A stretch of 64,000 nucleotides of DNA, from NCBI RefSeq assembly GCF_014168535.1, contig NZ_CP060007.1:620001-684000 (forward strand). The letters are read 5' to 3'. Under the pieces are notes generated by a model. That model was not told the origin of the DNA and searched no databases. It was given only the letters and a program-made list of their open reading frames with translations. Positions within the stretch are counted from its first letter, which is position 1, and the number at the start of each line of letters is the position of its first letter. The stretch is from Lacibacter sediminis (lineage in GTDB: Bacteria > Bacteroidota > Bacteroidia > Chitinophagales > Chitinophagaceae). Positions 35,245-45,185 of this stretch are shown here, one piece after another. Made by a program: the position numbers and the translations under genes.

Positions 35245-35970
35245 ATGAAAGCGTTTAAATTATTCAGCCTGTTTGTGGCAGGTGCCTTAAGTGTAACTGC
35301 AGTAAAAGCACAAACAACCGATGAGATCGTTAACAAACATATTGATGCCATCGGGGGTGCTGCCAACTGGAAAAAAATAACCAGCATGGTTCAAACCGGA
35401 AGTATGACTGTTCAAGGCGCTAATCTTGATGTGGTGAACACTACATTACATATGAAAGGATCACGTCAGGATATTGTTGCAATGGGTATGACGAATTACC
35501 AGATCATGACACCAACTGCAGGATGGAAATTTTTCCCGGTTCAAGGACAGCAAGCGCCGGAACCAATTACAGAAGAAGAAGTGAAGGAAGGCCAGGAAAG
35601 TCTTGATCTGCAAGGTAATTTTATCGACTATAAAGCAAAAGGTCATACCATTGAAGCATTAGGCAAAGAGGATGTGGATGGAACAGAATCTTTCAAGTTA
35701 AAACTTACCACTAAAAGCGGTAAGGCTACAACCTATTTTTTAGATGCAAAAACATACCTTTTGATTAAGTCTACTACCGTTGTTAAAGCAAACGGCCAGG
35801 AAGCAGAACTTTCTACTACCTACACGAATTATCAAAAATTGCCTGAAGGAATTTTAGTTCCCATGAGCATGGCCATTCCCTTTGCACCGGGAATGAATCT
35901 TGATTTCAGTATTGCTAAAGTGGAAATTAACAAGCCAGTTGATGAGGCAATTTTCAAACCATCAAAATAA
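35245..35970 (+). CDS. LolA-like outer-membrane lipoprotein-sorting family protein
   Basis: The 241-residue protein has a signal peptide (LFVAGALSVTAVKA) and a LolA/VioE-like beta-sheet fold (DEIVNKHIDAIGGAANWKKI, then SFKLKLTTKSGKATTYFLDAKTYLLIKS). Such proteins bind acyl chains or lipoproteins in the periplasm. It has its own promoter and a terminator before the large Asp-box gene. Whether it serves that secreted protein is not shown. Confidence 0.75.
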   Translation: MKAFKLFSLFVAGALSVTAVKAQTTDEIVNKHIDAIGGAANWKKITSMVQTGSMTVQGANLDVVNTTLHMKGSRQDIVAMGMTNYQIMTPTAGWKFFPVQGQQAPEPITEEEVKEGQESLDLQGNFIDYKAKGHTIEALGKEDVDGTESFKLKLTTKSGKATTYFLDAKTYLLIKSTTVVKANGQEAELSTTYTNYQKLPEGILVPMSMAIPFAPGMNLDFSIAKVEINKPVDEAIFKPSK

Positions 35971-35989
35971 TATTGGTTACATAAACAGG

Positions 35990-36018
35990 AACCCGACCCA
36001 AACGAGTCGGGTTTTTTT
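35990..36018 (+). terminator. Terminator after the LolA-like gene
   Basis: An 8-bp stem (AACCCGAC / GTCGGGTT) with an 8-nt loop is followed by a run of T. It ends 15 nt before the next ATG, so it may also act as an attenuator of that gene. Confidence 0.85.
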
Positions 36019-36033
36019 ATAACACTATTCAGC

Positions 36034-39000
36034 ATGAAAAAAATCTTAGCAGTTTGCACATTTGCAGTATACAGCTGTTGCGTTGAAGCGCAAATCAATT
36101 CTTCCACTTTTGGGATGATGGAAGCACGGCATCTTGGTCCCGGCACCATGAGTGGCCGTATCACTGATATTGTTGGTGTGAACAGTGATGGTAAAACACT
36201 TTACATTGGCACAGCAGGTGGTGGTATCTGGAAAAGTACCAACGCAGGTGCATCATTCAAGCCGGTGTTTGATAAATACACGCAAAGCATTGGTGCATTG
36301 GCCATCGATCAAAAAAATCCAAAAGTGATTTACGCAGGTACGGGTGAAAGTAACATGCGCAATTCGGTTTCTATTGGCGACGGCATCTATAAATCAACTG
36401 ATGCCGGTGATAACTGGGCGAAGATCGGACTTGACAGCACAGAGCATATTTCAAAAGTTGTTGTTGATCCGGTTAACTCATCCATCGTTTATGTAGCGGC
36501 ACCCGGCCCGTTGTGGAGCAGCAGCAAACACCGTGGATTATACAAATCAATTGATGCAGGAAAAACATGGGAAACCATTTTATACATCAATGAAAATGCA
36601 GGTGTGGCTGATGTGGAAATTGATCCTGTTGATCCCAATGTGTTGTACGCAACCTCATGGGAATTTCGTCGATTGCCCTATGCATTCAATAGTGGCGGAA
36701 GTGGAAGTGGTATTTATAAATCAACTGATGCGGGTAAAACATGGAAAGAGCTGAATAACGGATTGCCGAAAAAACCGTTTGGTAGGGTTGCGTTGGCACT
36801 TGCTCCATCATCACCAAAAAATTTATGGGCCATTGTGGAGAGTGAAAATACAGGCTTATATATTTCTGCTGATGGCGGCGAAACATGGAAACAGCAAAGT
36901 GCAACCAGCAACATTACACAACGCCCGTTTTATTTTTCTACGCTTGAGATTGATCCGAAAGATCCAAAGCGTGTGTATCGGCCAGCGTTTTCCTTTTCCT
37001 ATTCAAACGATGGTGGTTTTTCATTTGCTGATGCAACGAATGAAGGTGGATGGGTGCACAGCGATCATCATGCATTATGGATCAACCCCAACAATACAAA
37101 CATCATGTATGTTGGTACAGATGGTGGTGTGTACTTTAGTTTAGATCGTGGTGTTACGTGGAAGTTCTGTAACAACTTACCTGTTGGTCAGTTCTATCAT
37201 GTGAGTGTTGATCAGCAAGAGCCTTATCGGATTTACGGAGGCTTGCAGGATAACGGTAGCTGGTATGCACCTAGTAAATCACCGGATGGTGTTGTAAATG
37301 GCGATTGGAAATCTGTTTTTGGTGGCGATGGTTTCTGGACACTTCCCGATCCGTTTGATGCAAACATTGCTTATGCTGAAGCGCAAGGCGGCACCATGGC
37401 AAGAGTTAACATCAAAACAAATACTTCAGTTAGTATTAAACCGCAGGGGGCGGCTGGTGAGGAAAATTTACGTTTTAACTGGAACACACCTATCGTTACA
37501 GGAACGCATAATAAAAAGAACCTGTACACTGGTGCACAATATCTCTACAAGAGCACCGATCGTGGAAGTAACTGGACACGCATCTCACCAGACCTTACAA
37601 CCAACGATAAACGAAAACAGGAACAGGAGAAAAGCGGTGGCGTTACAATGGATGTAACAAGCGCCGAAAATCATTGTACCATTTTTACCATTGCTGAATC
37701 ACCTCTTGACGAAAATATTATTTGGGTGGGAACAGATGATGGCAACCTGCAATACACAACGGATGCCGGGAAAACGTGGACCAATGTTGCTGCTAACTAT
37801 GCAGCAGCAGGAATTCCAAAGCAAACATGGGTGAGCAGTATTGAACCATCTCAATACGATAAGAACAAAGTATATGCTACGTTTGATAACCATGCATATG
37901 GCGATCACAAAACCTATATTGCCATGAGTAACGATATGGGTAAAACCTGGAAGAAATTTGAAAGCAATGAATTCACAGGGTTTGCGCATAAGATCAAAGA
38001 AGATATCGTGAATAAAAATTTATTATTCGCCGGAACAGAAATGGGTTTGTTTGCAAGTGTGGATGGAGGTAATGAATGGTTCAGGATGAAGAACAATATT
38101 CCCTGGTTTACGTTGGTGCGAGATATCAAGATTCAGGAACAAACAAACGACCTGGTATTGGCTACACATGGCCGTGGTATCATCATCATTGAAGATATTA
38201 CACCAATGCGTACGATCACTGCAGAGGTTGCTGCAAATGATGTGGTGATGCTCAATAATAAACCGATCACACTCACCATGGGAAAGTATGGCGGACAATT
38301 TGAGAATGCAGCAGGCGACTGGAATGGTGGGATAGGAACTGTTATACCACCAATTCAATATTACCTGAAAGACCGGGCCAATAATCTTCAACTCGAAGTA
38401 TATGATAAAGAAGGTAAGCTTGTGCAGAAACTAAGTCCAAGTAACCGCAAAGGCTATAACAAGGTGATGTGGGCGCAACGGATGCTTCCTCCTAAAACGG
38501 CTAAAGGTGGTAATCAACGTGAAATAGGAAGCTTCATTGCGCCGCAGGTATTACCCGGTGATTATACAATTAAAATGAAAGTGAATGGCAAAGAGTATAA
38601 TCATACCATTACCTTGGCGCACGATGAAACGAATAAAAATTTTACGTTGCAGGACCGTCAACTGCAGTATAAAACAGGAATGGAATTGTTTGATATGCAT
38701 GAACAACTTGCGAAATTAGTTGACAGTATTCTTGCAAAGCAGCAGGTACTGAAAAAGCATATTGATTCCACACAGAATAAAAAAACAAAACTGCTGCTCG
38801 AAGATTATTACAACAAATTAGAATCACTTCGACTTACATTGGTGCCACCTGTGGCAAAGGGTACAACCGATTTTAAACGTTTACGCACCGACTTGACCGA
38901 TGTGTATGCAGCTGTTGTAACACAGGAAGCAAGGCCGAGTAATCTGCAGGTGCAACGAGTTGAATTTTTGAAAACAGAAATAAGCAAAGCAGAACAACAG

Positions 39001-39099
39001 TATGAACAACTGAATAAACAGTTTGATCAAAAAGCGATGGACGCAATAGCAAAAGAGTTATTGAAAAAACCAACAATCAAGAAAACTGATAAGAATTGA
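36034..39099 (+). CDS. Secreted Asp-box beta-propeller protein (VPS10/sialidase-like), paralogue 1
   Basis: A 1021-residue secreted protein with a signal peptide (MKKILAVCTFAVYSCCVEAQ). Many Asp-box/BNR repeats (S-x-D-x-G-x-x-W, such as STDAGDNW, SIDAGKTW, SADGGETW, TTDAGKTW) fill about 50-720 and should form one or two propellers of the VPS10/sortilin or xyloglucanase type. The C-terminal 300 residues include Ig-like and helical parts. Databases often call such proteins glycosyl hydrolases, but no catalytic residues can be assigned. It is a relative of the protein at 41983-45099 and converges with a DUF5916 gene. Confidence 0.85.
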   Translation: MKKILAVCTFAVYSCCVEAQINSSTFGMMEARHLGPGTMSGRITDIVGVNSDGKTLYIGTAGGGIWKSTNAGASFKPVFDKYTQSIGALAIDQKNPKVIYAGTGESNMRNSVSIGDGIYKSTDAGDNWAKIGLDSTEHISKVVVDPVNSSIVYVAAPGPLWSSSKHRGLYKSIDAGKTWETILYINENAGVADVEIDPVDPNVLYATSWEFRRLPYAFNSGGSGSGIYKSTDAGKTWKELNNGLPKKPFGRVALALAPSSPKNLWAIVESENTGLYISADGGETWKQQSATSNITQRPFYFSTLEIDPKDPKRVYRPAFSFSYSNDGGFSFADATNEGGWVHSDHHALWINPNNTNIMYVGTDGGVYFSLDRGVTWKFCNNLPVGQFYHVSVDQQEPYRIYGGLQDNGSWYAPSKSPDGVVNGDWKSVFGGDGFWTLPDPFDANIAYAEAQGGTMARVNIKTNTSVSIKPQGAAGEENLRFNWNTPIVTGTHNKKNLYTGAQYLYKSTDRGSNWTRISPDLTTNDKRKQEQEKSGGVTMDVTSAENHCTIFTIAESPLDENIIWVGTDDGNLQYTTDAGKTWTNVAANYAAAGIPKQTWVSSIEPSQYDKNKVYATFDNHAYGDHKTYIAMSNDMGKTWKKFESNEFTGFAHKIKEDIVNKNLLFAGTEMGLFASVDGGNEWFRMKNNIPWFTLVRDIKIQEQTNDLVLATHGRGIIIIEDITPMRTITAEVAANDVVMLNNKPITLTMGKYGGQFENAAGDWNGGIGTVIPPIQYYLKDRANNLQLEVYDKEGKLVQKLSPSNRKGYNKVMWAQRMLPPKTAKGGNQREIGSFIAPQVLPGDYTIKMKVNGKEYNHTITLAHDETNKNFTLQDRQLQYKTGMELFDMHEQLAKLVDSILAKQQVLKKHIDSTQNKKTKLLLEDYYNKLESLRLTLVPPVAKGTTDFKRLRTDLTDVYAAVVTQEARPSNLQVQRVEFLKTEISKAEQQYEQLNKQFDQKAMDAIAKELLKKPTIKKTDKN

Positions 39100-39116
39100 T
39101 AAAGAATGTACTGGTT

Positions 39117-39148
39117 AAAAAAAGTCCCGCCATAGCGGGACTTTTTTT
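39117..39148. terminator. Bidirectional terminator
   Basis: A perfect 14-bp stem (AAAAAAAGTCCCGC / GCGGGACTTTTTTT) with loop CATA gives an A/T run on both sides. It lies between the convergent Asp-box and DUF5916 genes and touches the DUF5916 stop codon. Confidence 0.92.
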
Positions 39149-41657
39149 ATTTATTCTTTCCCCATTTCTTCATGTCAAGATAATCAAGGAAGTAGATCAC
39201 TTTTAGTGAAAGATTATTATTTGCATCGGCATCAATGGTATTGGTAAAGTTTTTCAGATAATCTGCTTCAACTGTGCGGTTAAAATACTGGATCGAATTT
39301 TTCCAAACGATATTTAAGAAACTGCCCGGGGCAAATTGCCAGGTATACACCATATCAATGTTAAACAGGTTCAGATTCTGGTTTACGTTATCAACAAATG
39401 TTGTGTTTGGAAGGAGTTTCCCATTTTGCTGCAGGGTAAAGTATTCTTTGTTGTCAACGGTACTTAAGTAATGACGCATGCGGTAAGTGATCCACATCAT
39501 GTTTGTAAAGCTATACTTGACATTCACTATGTTTTCAATGGTATTCACCTTGCGGCGTGCAAAAACCACATCGCCATTATTTGGTTTGGCTGCATAACCC
39601 ATATTATTAAAGCGTGGAAGGTAACCGATGTTATGTGAAATCGAGAACTTGCTGTTAAATCGAAATGTTTGATTAACGAATGCGTCTACACCAAACTGAT
39701 CGTAAAAATTGATATGACGACGTGCAAATATTTCAGACGAGAACGAATATTTTTTTGCCTGGTTACTGTTTACCCAACCACCCAATGCAAAGCTCTGGTT
39801 ACGTGTAAAGAAAAAACCTGTTTTGCGTGGCTCATAAAAATCATTTTGTTTTGACGTGTAACCCAGGAATGTTCCTACCCACCATAATTTTTTGGTTTGC
39901 ATTTCTGCATTAAAATTGAGGTTACCGGTTTGATAAGTTTCTTTTATTCCTGCAAATGGAGTAAACAGTTTACTCACTCTTCCGTTTAAGTTTAAGAAAA
40001 TGCGGTTGTACCAATTTTTGGGTTCGATCCATTTATAACCTGCCCAAAAACCATGATCAAGAAAATTGTTGTTCGTAAAATAGCCAAGATCACGGTGTGA
40101 ATATTTTGTATCAGTAAGCTCCTGCCAAACATTAAAATTAAATCGGCCACTTGTTTTACCAAAGTAAATATTATGATTGTATCCATTTTCATTTTCGCCA
40201 TTCTTGCCATAACCCATCAATTGGCTCACAGCAAACTTTCCGCCTGCATTCCACATATTCTTTTTGTCATTCAGATCAACTAAAGCAGCAGTAACATTTG
40301 CGTCATAATCCGCACCACTCCGTGTAACATTTGTATTGATCAGCGAAACACTGCTATTGTTTTTCAGCGATTGGTTTAATACAATAATATTGTAATTGGT
40401 CAACGGATCGGTTACGATCTTTCGATGATCTTTTGTGTTGATGTCTTCAATGGTTGCGTACTGTGTTTTTGTAATGGCATTTAAAATGCCAATACCTAAA
40501 CCACTTTGTGTGCGTCCCGAAATTTTAGAAGCATTGATCAGCTTTGATTCTGATGGATTTTTTAGCAACTTTTCGTTTGCTCTTAGTTGATTTGCTGCAT
40601 CATAATAATGAAGAGGCGACCCGCCAATTCTTCTTGAATAAAAAAGATTTCCTTTACTGAAAAGTTCAGTTCCTTCGGTAAAGAAATTCCTGTTTTCGTT
40701 AAAGCGCACTTCAAATGGTGAAAGATTAAGCACCTGGTTATCACTTTGCACCTGTCCGAAATCAGGAATCAGAGTAGCATCTAAAGTAAATGCCTGGTTC
40801 AATCCATACTTCACATCCAAACCACCGTTCACCTGGCTGGTTAAATTCTTCACTCCAGGTTGATTGATTGGGAAATGATTGGCATAAACAGAAAAGTAAG
40901 GAGAGAACTGTAAACGAACCGGTGGTTTAATGTTGGTAATACCTGTCCAGAAACCTTCCTGTGTTAAAAAGCCGTTGACGTTTGGATCAATAGGATTCCA
41001 GGTAAATTGTTGACCTGTTTTCTGACGGCGACGGGTCATATTAACACCCCAATCCTGCACATCTTTTTTACCAAAACGAATGGCGCCATAAGGAATGAAC
41101 ATTTCAAAACTCCAGCCATTATCATGCATCACTACTGCACTTTTCCAAACAGCATTCCAACTGAAATCTTCGCTGTTACCATCGTTGTTGGGGGCCATTT
41201 TTGCATCCCATTGTTCATTGAGAGGTGTTACAAAATATTCAAAGCCGTTGAGGTTGTCTTTGTATGTATCGAAGATGATGCCGATATAATCATTCATCCC
41301 AAATCCATCCCGGCCTTTTAATTCTCTGGCAATACTATCACGGTTACGTTCGTAACAAAATCCGGCAAAGTAAATACCTTCATCAGAGTAGAGTAAATAG
41401 GAAATTGTTTTTGTTTCTTCTGCTTCTTTAGCGCCAACTGCCGGTCTGAATTCAATATAGTCTGATGCAATTGGTGCATCTTTCCATGCTGCATCATCGA
41501 GCACGCCATCGATCTTGATCGGTTGTGTGGTGCGCATTGCAGGCAATAATCGTGGAGGAGCTTTCTCTGTAAACCTGGGTGTGATTGGTTTCGATGTTTG
41601 CGCATACACGAATGTGCACATGACTATTGCAAAAGCAATAAGAATTGATTTCAGCAT
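39147..41657 (-). CDS. DUF5916 outer-membrane protein with N-terminal CBM9-like domain
   Basis: The 836-residue protein has a signal peptide (LIAFAIVMCTFVYAQ), a CBM9-like beta-sandwich (about 40-220: PIKIDGVLDDAAWKDAP ... GWSFEMFIPYGAIRFG) and a long C-terminal region rich in aromatic strands (about 270-836) that looks like an outer-membrane barrel; its last residues are not clearly a barrel signal. DUF5916 proteins are common in Bacteroidota and of unknown function; the CBM9-like part suggests glycan binding. It lies between two Asp-box paralogues. The minus-strand -7-like TATCTTTC at 41688-41695 may belong to its promoter. Confidence 0.85.
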   Translation of the reverse strand: MLKSILIAFAIVMCTFVYAQTSKPITPRFTEKAPPRLLPAMRTTQPIKIDGVLDDAAWKDAPIASDYIEFRPAVGAKEAEETKTISYLLYSDEGIYFAGFCYERNRDSIARELKGRDGFGMNDYIGIIFDTYKDNLNGFEYFVTPLNEQWDAKMAPNNDGNSEDFSWNAVWKSAVVMHDNGWSFEMFIPYGAIRFGKKDVQDWGVNMTRRRQKTGQQFTWNPIDPNVNGFLTQEGFWTGITNIKPPVRLQFSPYFSVYANHFPINQPGVKNLTSQVNGGLDVKYGLNQAFTLDATLIPDFGQVQSDNQVLNLSPFEVRFNENRNFFTEGTELFSKGNLFYSRRIGGSPLHYYDAANQLRANEKLLKNPSESKLINASKISGRTQSGLGIGILNAITKTQYATIEDINTKDHRKIVTDPLTNYNIIVLNQSLKNNSSVSLINTNVTRSGADYDANVTAALVDLNDKKNMWNAGGKFAVSQLMGYGKNGENENGYNHNIYFGKTSGRFNFNVWQELTDTKYSHRDLGYFTNNNFLDHGFWAGYKWIEPKNWYNRIFLNLNGRVSKLFTPFAGIKETYQTGNLNFNAEMQTKKLWWVGTFLGYTSKQNDFYEPRKTGFFFTRNQSFALGGWVNSNQAKKYSFSSEIFARRHINFYDQFGVDAFVNQTFRFNSKFSISHNIGYLPRFNNMGYAAKPNNGDVVFARRKVNTIENIVNVKYSFTNMMWITYRMRHYLSTVDNKEYFTLQQNGKLLPNTTFVDNVNQNLNLFNIDMVYTWQFAPGSFLNIVWKNSIQYFNRTVEADYLKNFTNTIDADANNNLSLKVIYFLDYLDMKKWGKNK

Positions 41658-41982
41658 GATGATAAGGTTTGAGTATTATACGGGAGGAAAGATAGATACG
41701 TTACAACAGCGGAGTGAAAAAATTAGACGAACGGTTGCTTATTGACAACGTTCTTTTTGGCTGTCATTTGTTGTTCTGAAATATGGCTGATAAGCGGAAG
41801 AAATCAAGGATAACAGTGAAGCGAGATACGAAGCGGTCAACCTGACCTGCTTTTCGGGCTTGCCCACCTGTCACTAATTTTTTTATAAAATAGATGAGTG
41901 GCCGTTCATCACATCAATTCTTAAGTTTCAGCTTTGCAAGCAAAACCTTTGTAATTTCCCTGTTCAACTAATTGTATTGAAC
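41658..41982. other. Divergent control region between DUF5916 and the second Asp-box gene
   Basis: This 325-bp stretch holds no gene. It contains a TATCTTTC box for the minus strand (41688-41695) and a hairpin GAACGGTTG (41729-41737) / CAACGTTC (41746-41753) with one bulged base and a following TTTTT on the plus strand, although no plus-strand gene precedes it. Confidence 0.5.
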
Positions 41983-44900
41983 ATGAGAAAATCAATCCTG
42001 CTTGCAGGTACGCTTTTCAGCGTACTGTTTTCACTTGCACAAAAAAAGCAAACTGTAACTCCCGCCTCATTAAATGAAGAATCTGTTTATAGTTCATTAA
42101 AGTATCGTTCCATCGGGCCTTACCGTGGTGGACGGAGTGCTGCGGTAGCCGGCAGTTATAGCAACAAGACAACCTTTTACATGGGGGCTACCGGAGGTGG
42201 TGTTTGGAAAACAACCGATGGTGGTAATAATTGGAAAAACATCAGCGATAAATATTTTGGTTCAACAATTGGCGCTGTTGCTGTTGCACCGAGTGATGAA
42301 AGCATTGTGTATGTGGGCGAAGGTGAAAACACCATGCGTGGTAATGTGAGTGAAGGATTGGGTGGCATGTGGCGCAGTGATGATGGTGGACGTAGCTGGA
42401 AAAATATTGGACTGAAAGATGGACGTCATATCATCCGCATTTTAATTCATCCAAAAAATCCGGATGTTGTTTGGGCTGCAGTAGTTGGTCATTTGTTTGG
42501 ACCAAATGAAGAACGTGGTGTGTACAAAACAACCGACGGTGGTAAAACATGGAAACGCACATTGTTTGTCAATAATCAAACAGGTGCAAGTGATTTAGTG
42601 ATGGAACCTGAAAACCCATTAGTACTATATGCAGGAATGTGGCGTGTAATACGCACACCGCATAGTTTAGAAAGCGGTGGCGAAGGAAGTGGTTTGTATA
42701 AATCAACTGATGGTGGTGAAACATGGACGAATGTTTCAACAAAGAAAGGATTACCCAAAGGAACATGGGGAATTGTTGGTGTGGCATTTGCCCCATCAAA
42801 TCCTGAACGCATTTATACCATTTTAGAAAATGCAAATGGTGGATTGTTTAGAAGTGATGATGCCGGTGAAACATGGCAACTGATGAGTGGCGATAACAAT
42901 ATTCGTCAGCGTGCATGGTATTACAGCAAGGTATTTGTTGATCCGAAAAATCCTGATCTTGTTTATTGCCCCAATGTAAACTTCATGTACAGTCGTGATG
43001 GTGGCCGTACATTTCAATCGTACCGCACACCACATGGTGATCATCATGATCTGTGGATCGATCCGAATGATGGTAAGCGTATGATCGTTGCAGATGATGG
43101 GGGTGCACAGGTGAGTTATGATGGCGGTACAAACTGGAGTACGTATATGAATCAACCAACCGGACAATTCTATCGTGTATCAACGGATAACAGTTTTCCG
43201 TATCGCATTCTTGGTGCACAACAGGATAACTCAACGGTTCGTATTAAGAGCAGAACAAGTGGTGCTGGCATTACAGAACAGGATTGGCAGGAAACTGCGG
43301 GAAGTGAAAGTGGTTATGTGGTTGCTGATCCAACAAATCCTGATATAGTTTACGGAGGTAACTATGGTGGTTATCTTTCACGTCTTGATCATAAGACAGG
43401 TGAGAACAGAGCCATCAGTGTGTGGCCCGACAATCCAATGGGTGCCGGTGCCGATGTGTTGAAGTATCGTTTTCAATGGAACTTCCCCATCTTCTTTTCA
43501 CCACACAATCCAAAGAAATTATATACGGCGGGTAATGTATTGTTCGCAACTGAAGATGAAGGACAAACATGGACAGCACTTTCGCCAGACTTAACAACGA
43601 ATGATAAATCAAAACAAAAATCAAGTGGCGGTCCTATTACGCAGGATAACACCAGTGTTGAATATTACTGCACCATTTTCACCGGCACAGAAAGTTTCGT
43701 AGAGAAAGATCTGTTGTGGACTGGTAGTGATGATGGTTTGATCAACGTAAGTAAAGACGGCGGAAAGAATTGGGAGAACGTTACACCGAAAGATGCGCCG
43801 AAGTTTATGATGTGGAATTGTGTAGATGTTGATCCGTTTAAAAAAGGTGCTGCGTATTTTGTTGGCACACGTTATAAATTGGATGATTACACACCATACA
43901 TCTACAAAACAGAAGACTATGGTAAAACATGGAAGCTCATTACCAACGGCATCAACAAAATGCATTTCACCAGGGCCATGCGTGCCGATCATAAACGTCA
44001 GGGCTTGTTATACGCCGGTACAGAGTTCGGTATGTATATTTCGTTCGATGATGGTGCCAACTGGAAACCATTTCAACTGAACATGCCTGTTGTGCCGGTT
44101 ACAGATATGACCATTAAAGAAAATGATCTGGTTGTTGCCACACAGGGAAGAGGTTTTTATGTGATTGATGATTTGACAGTTTTGCAACAAGTGAAAGCAG
44201 ATGTTGCCAATAAAAATCTGCATGTGTTTGATGTTAACGCAGGATGGAGAATGCCGATGAACAGATTTGGTCGCCGCTTTGGTGGCACTGCTCAAAACGT
44301 TGGAGAGAATCCTGCAGGTCCATTGGTAATTACTTACTATGCAAAAGCTGTAACAGATTCAGCCAAAGCATCCATTACGATTATGGATAAAAACAAAAAG
44401 ACCATCAAAACATTCAGCACCGATGGGAAGGACAAACTTGATATCAAAAAAGGATTGAACAGTTTTGCATGGGATCTGCAATATCCTCCTGCTGAACCAA
44501 GTGAAGGCATGATCTTGTGGAATGGAGCACCGGGTACTATTACAGCTGCACCGGGTAATTATTTTGCAATGGTAAAAGTTGGAACTGATTCAACAGTTGT
44601 TCCGTTTACGATCAAAGCCGATCCGAATTACCGGATGACACAGGAAGCGTATGAAGAACAATTCAACTTTCTGTTGAGTGTACAACAAAAGTTCAACGAT
44701 GTTCAGAAAGGCATTAAAGATATCCGTGCATTGCGTACGCAGATCAATGATTTTATCGGCCGACAAGGAAAAGATGTGCCCAAAGAAATTAAAGACATGG
44801 CAACATCCATCACAAAAGAGTTAACAGCTATTGAAGAAACATTGTATCAAACAAAATCGAAGAGTGGACAAGATCCGTTGAACTATCCAATCCGTATAAA

Positions 44901-45099
44901 CGATAAACTGAGCGGCGTGTTTGATGTTGCCAACAGCGGTGTAAACGCTCCAAGCAAACAATCAAAAGAAGTATTTGCTGAATTGAGCAAACAAGCTGAT
45001 GAGCAATTGAACAAACTGAAGAAAATTATGAGTGAAGATGTAACGAAGTTTAATCAGCTGATAAGAGAGAAGAGTTTGCCGGTAATAGGTGTTAAGTAA
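41983..45099 (+). CDS. Secreted Asp-box beta-propeller protein (VPS10/sialidase-like), paralogue 2
   Basis: A 1038-residue paralogue of the protein at 36034-39099. The ATG at 41983 is chosen over a TTG two codons earlier; the signal peptide is RKSILLAGTLFSVLFSLAQ. Asp-box repeats (TTDGGNNW, SDDGGRSW, STDGGETW, SKDGGKNW and others) run from about 50 to 740. Shared segments with paralogue 1 include the YRSIGP/RHLGPG start, TNDKSKQ/TNDKRKQ and DLVVATQGRGFYVIDD / DLVLATHGRGIIIIED before the C-terminal Ig-like and helical parts. Probably exported; no T9SS sorting domain is visible. Function unproven. Confidence 0.85.
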   Translation: MRKSILLAGTLFSVLFSLAQKKQTVTPASLNEESVYSSLKYRSIGPYRGGRSAAVAGSYSNKTTFYMGATGGGVWKTTDGGNNWKNISDKYFGSTIGAVAVAPSDESIVYVGEGENTMRGNVSEGLGGMWRSDDGGRSWKNIGLKDGRHIIRILIHPKNPDVVWAAVVGHLFGPNEERGVYKTTDGGKTWKRTLFVNNQTGASDLVMEPENPLVLYAGMWRVIRTPHSLESGGEGSGLYKSTDGGETWTNVSTKKGLPKGTWGIVGVAFAPSNPERIYTILENANGGLFRSDDAGETWQLMSGDNNIRQRAWYYSKVFVDPKNPDLVYCPNVNFMYSRDGGRTFQSYRTPHGDHHDLWIDPNDGKRMIVADDGGAQVSYDGGTNWSTYMNQPTGQFYRVSTDNSFPYRILGAQQDNSTVRIKSRTSGAGITEQDWQETAGSESGYVVADPTNPDIVYGGNYGGYLSRLDHKTGENRAISVWPDNPMGAGADVLKYRFQWNFPIFFSPHNPKKLYTAGNVLFATEDEGQTWTALSPDLTTNDKSKQKSSGGPITQDNTSVEYYCTIFTGTESFVEKDLLWTGSDDGLINVSKDGGKNWENVTPKDAPKFMMWNCVDVDPFKKGAAYFVGTRYKLDDYTPYIYKTEDYGKTWKLITNGINKMHFTRAMRADHKRQGLLYAGTEFGMYISFDDGANWKPFQLNMPVVPVTDMTIKENDLVVATQGRGFYVIDDLTVLQQVKADVANKNLHVFDVNAGWRMPMNRFGRRFGGTAQNVGENPAGPLVITYYAKAVTDSAKASITIMDKNKKTIKTFSTDGKDKLDIKKGLNSFAWDLQYPPAEPSEGMILWNGAPGTITAAPGNYFAMVKVGTDSTVVPFTIKADPNYRMTQEAYEEQFNFLLSVQQKFNDVQKGIKDIRALRTQINDFIGRQGKDVPKEIKDMATSITKELTAIEETLYQTKSKSGQDPLNYPIRINDKLSGVFDVANSGVNAPSKQSKEVFAELSKQADEQLNKLKKIMSEDVTKFNQLIREKSLPVIGVK

Positions 45100-45123
45100 A
45101 AGAGTGTTCATAGAATTATTGTT

Positions 45124-45148
45124 GCGGCGGCCATCGGCCGCCGCTTTT
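45124..45148 (+). terminator. Terminator of the second Asp-box gene
   Basis: A 9-bp all-G/C stem (GCGGCGGCC / GGCCGCCGC) with loop ATC is followed by TTTT. Confidence 0.9.
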
Positions 45149-45150
45149 CA

Positions 45151-45182
45151 TTTGCAGGAATAACAGCTTCTTTCTATTTTCG
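45151..45182 (+). promoter_or_regulatory. Promoter of the GT-C gene, predicted leaderless
   Basis: TTTG (45151-45154), 20 nt, TATTTTCG (45175-45182), then ATT and the ATG at 45186. The -7 box has C where the consensus has T. The start should be on or just inside the ATG. Confidence 0.55.
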
Positions 45183-45185
45183 ATT

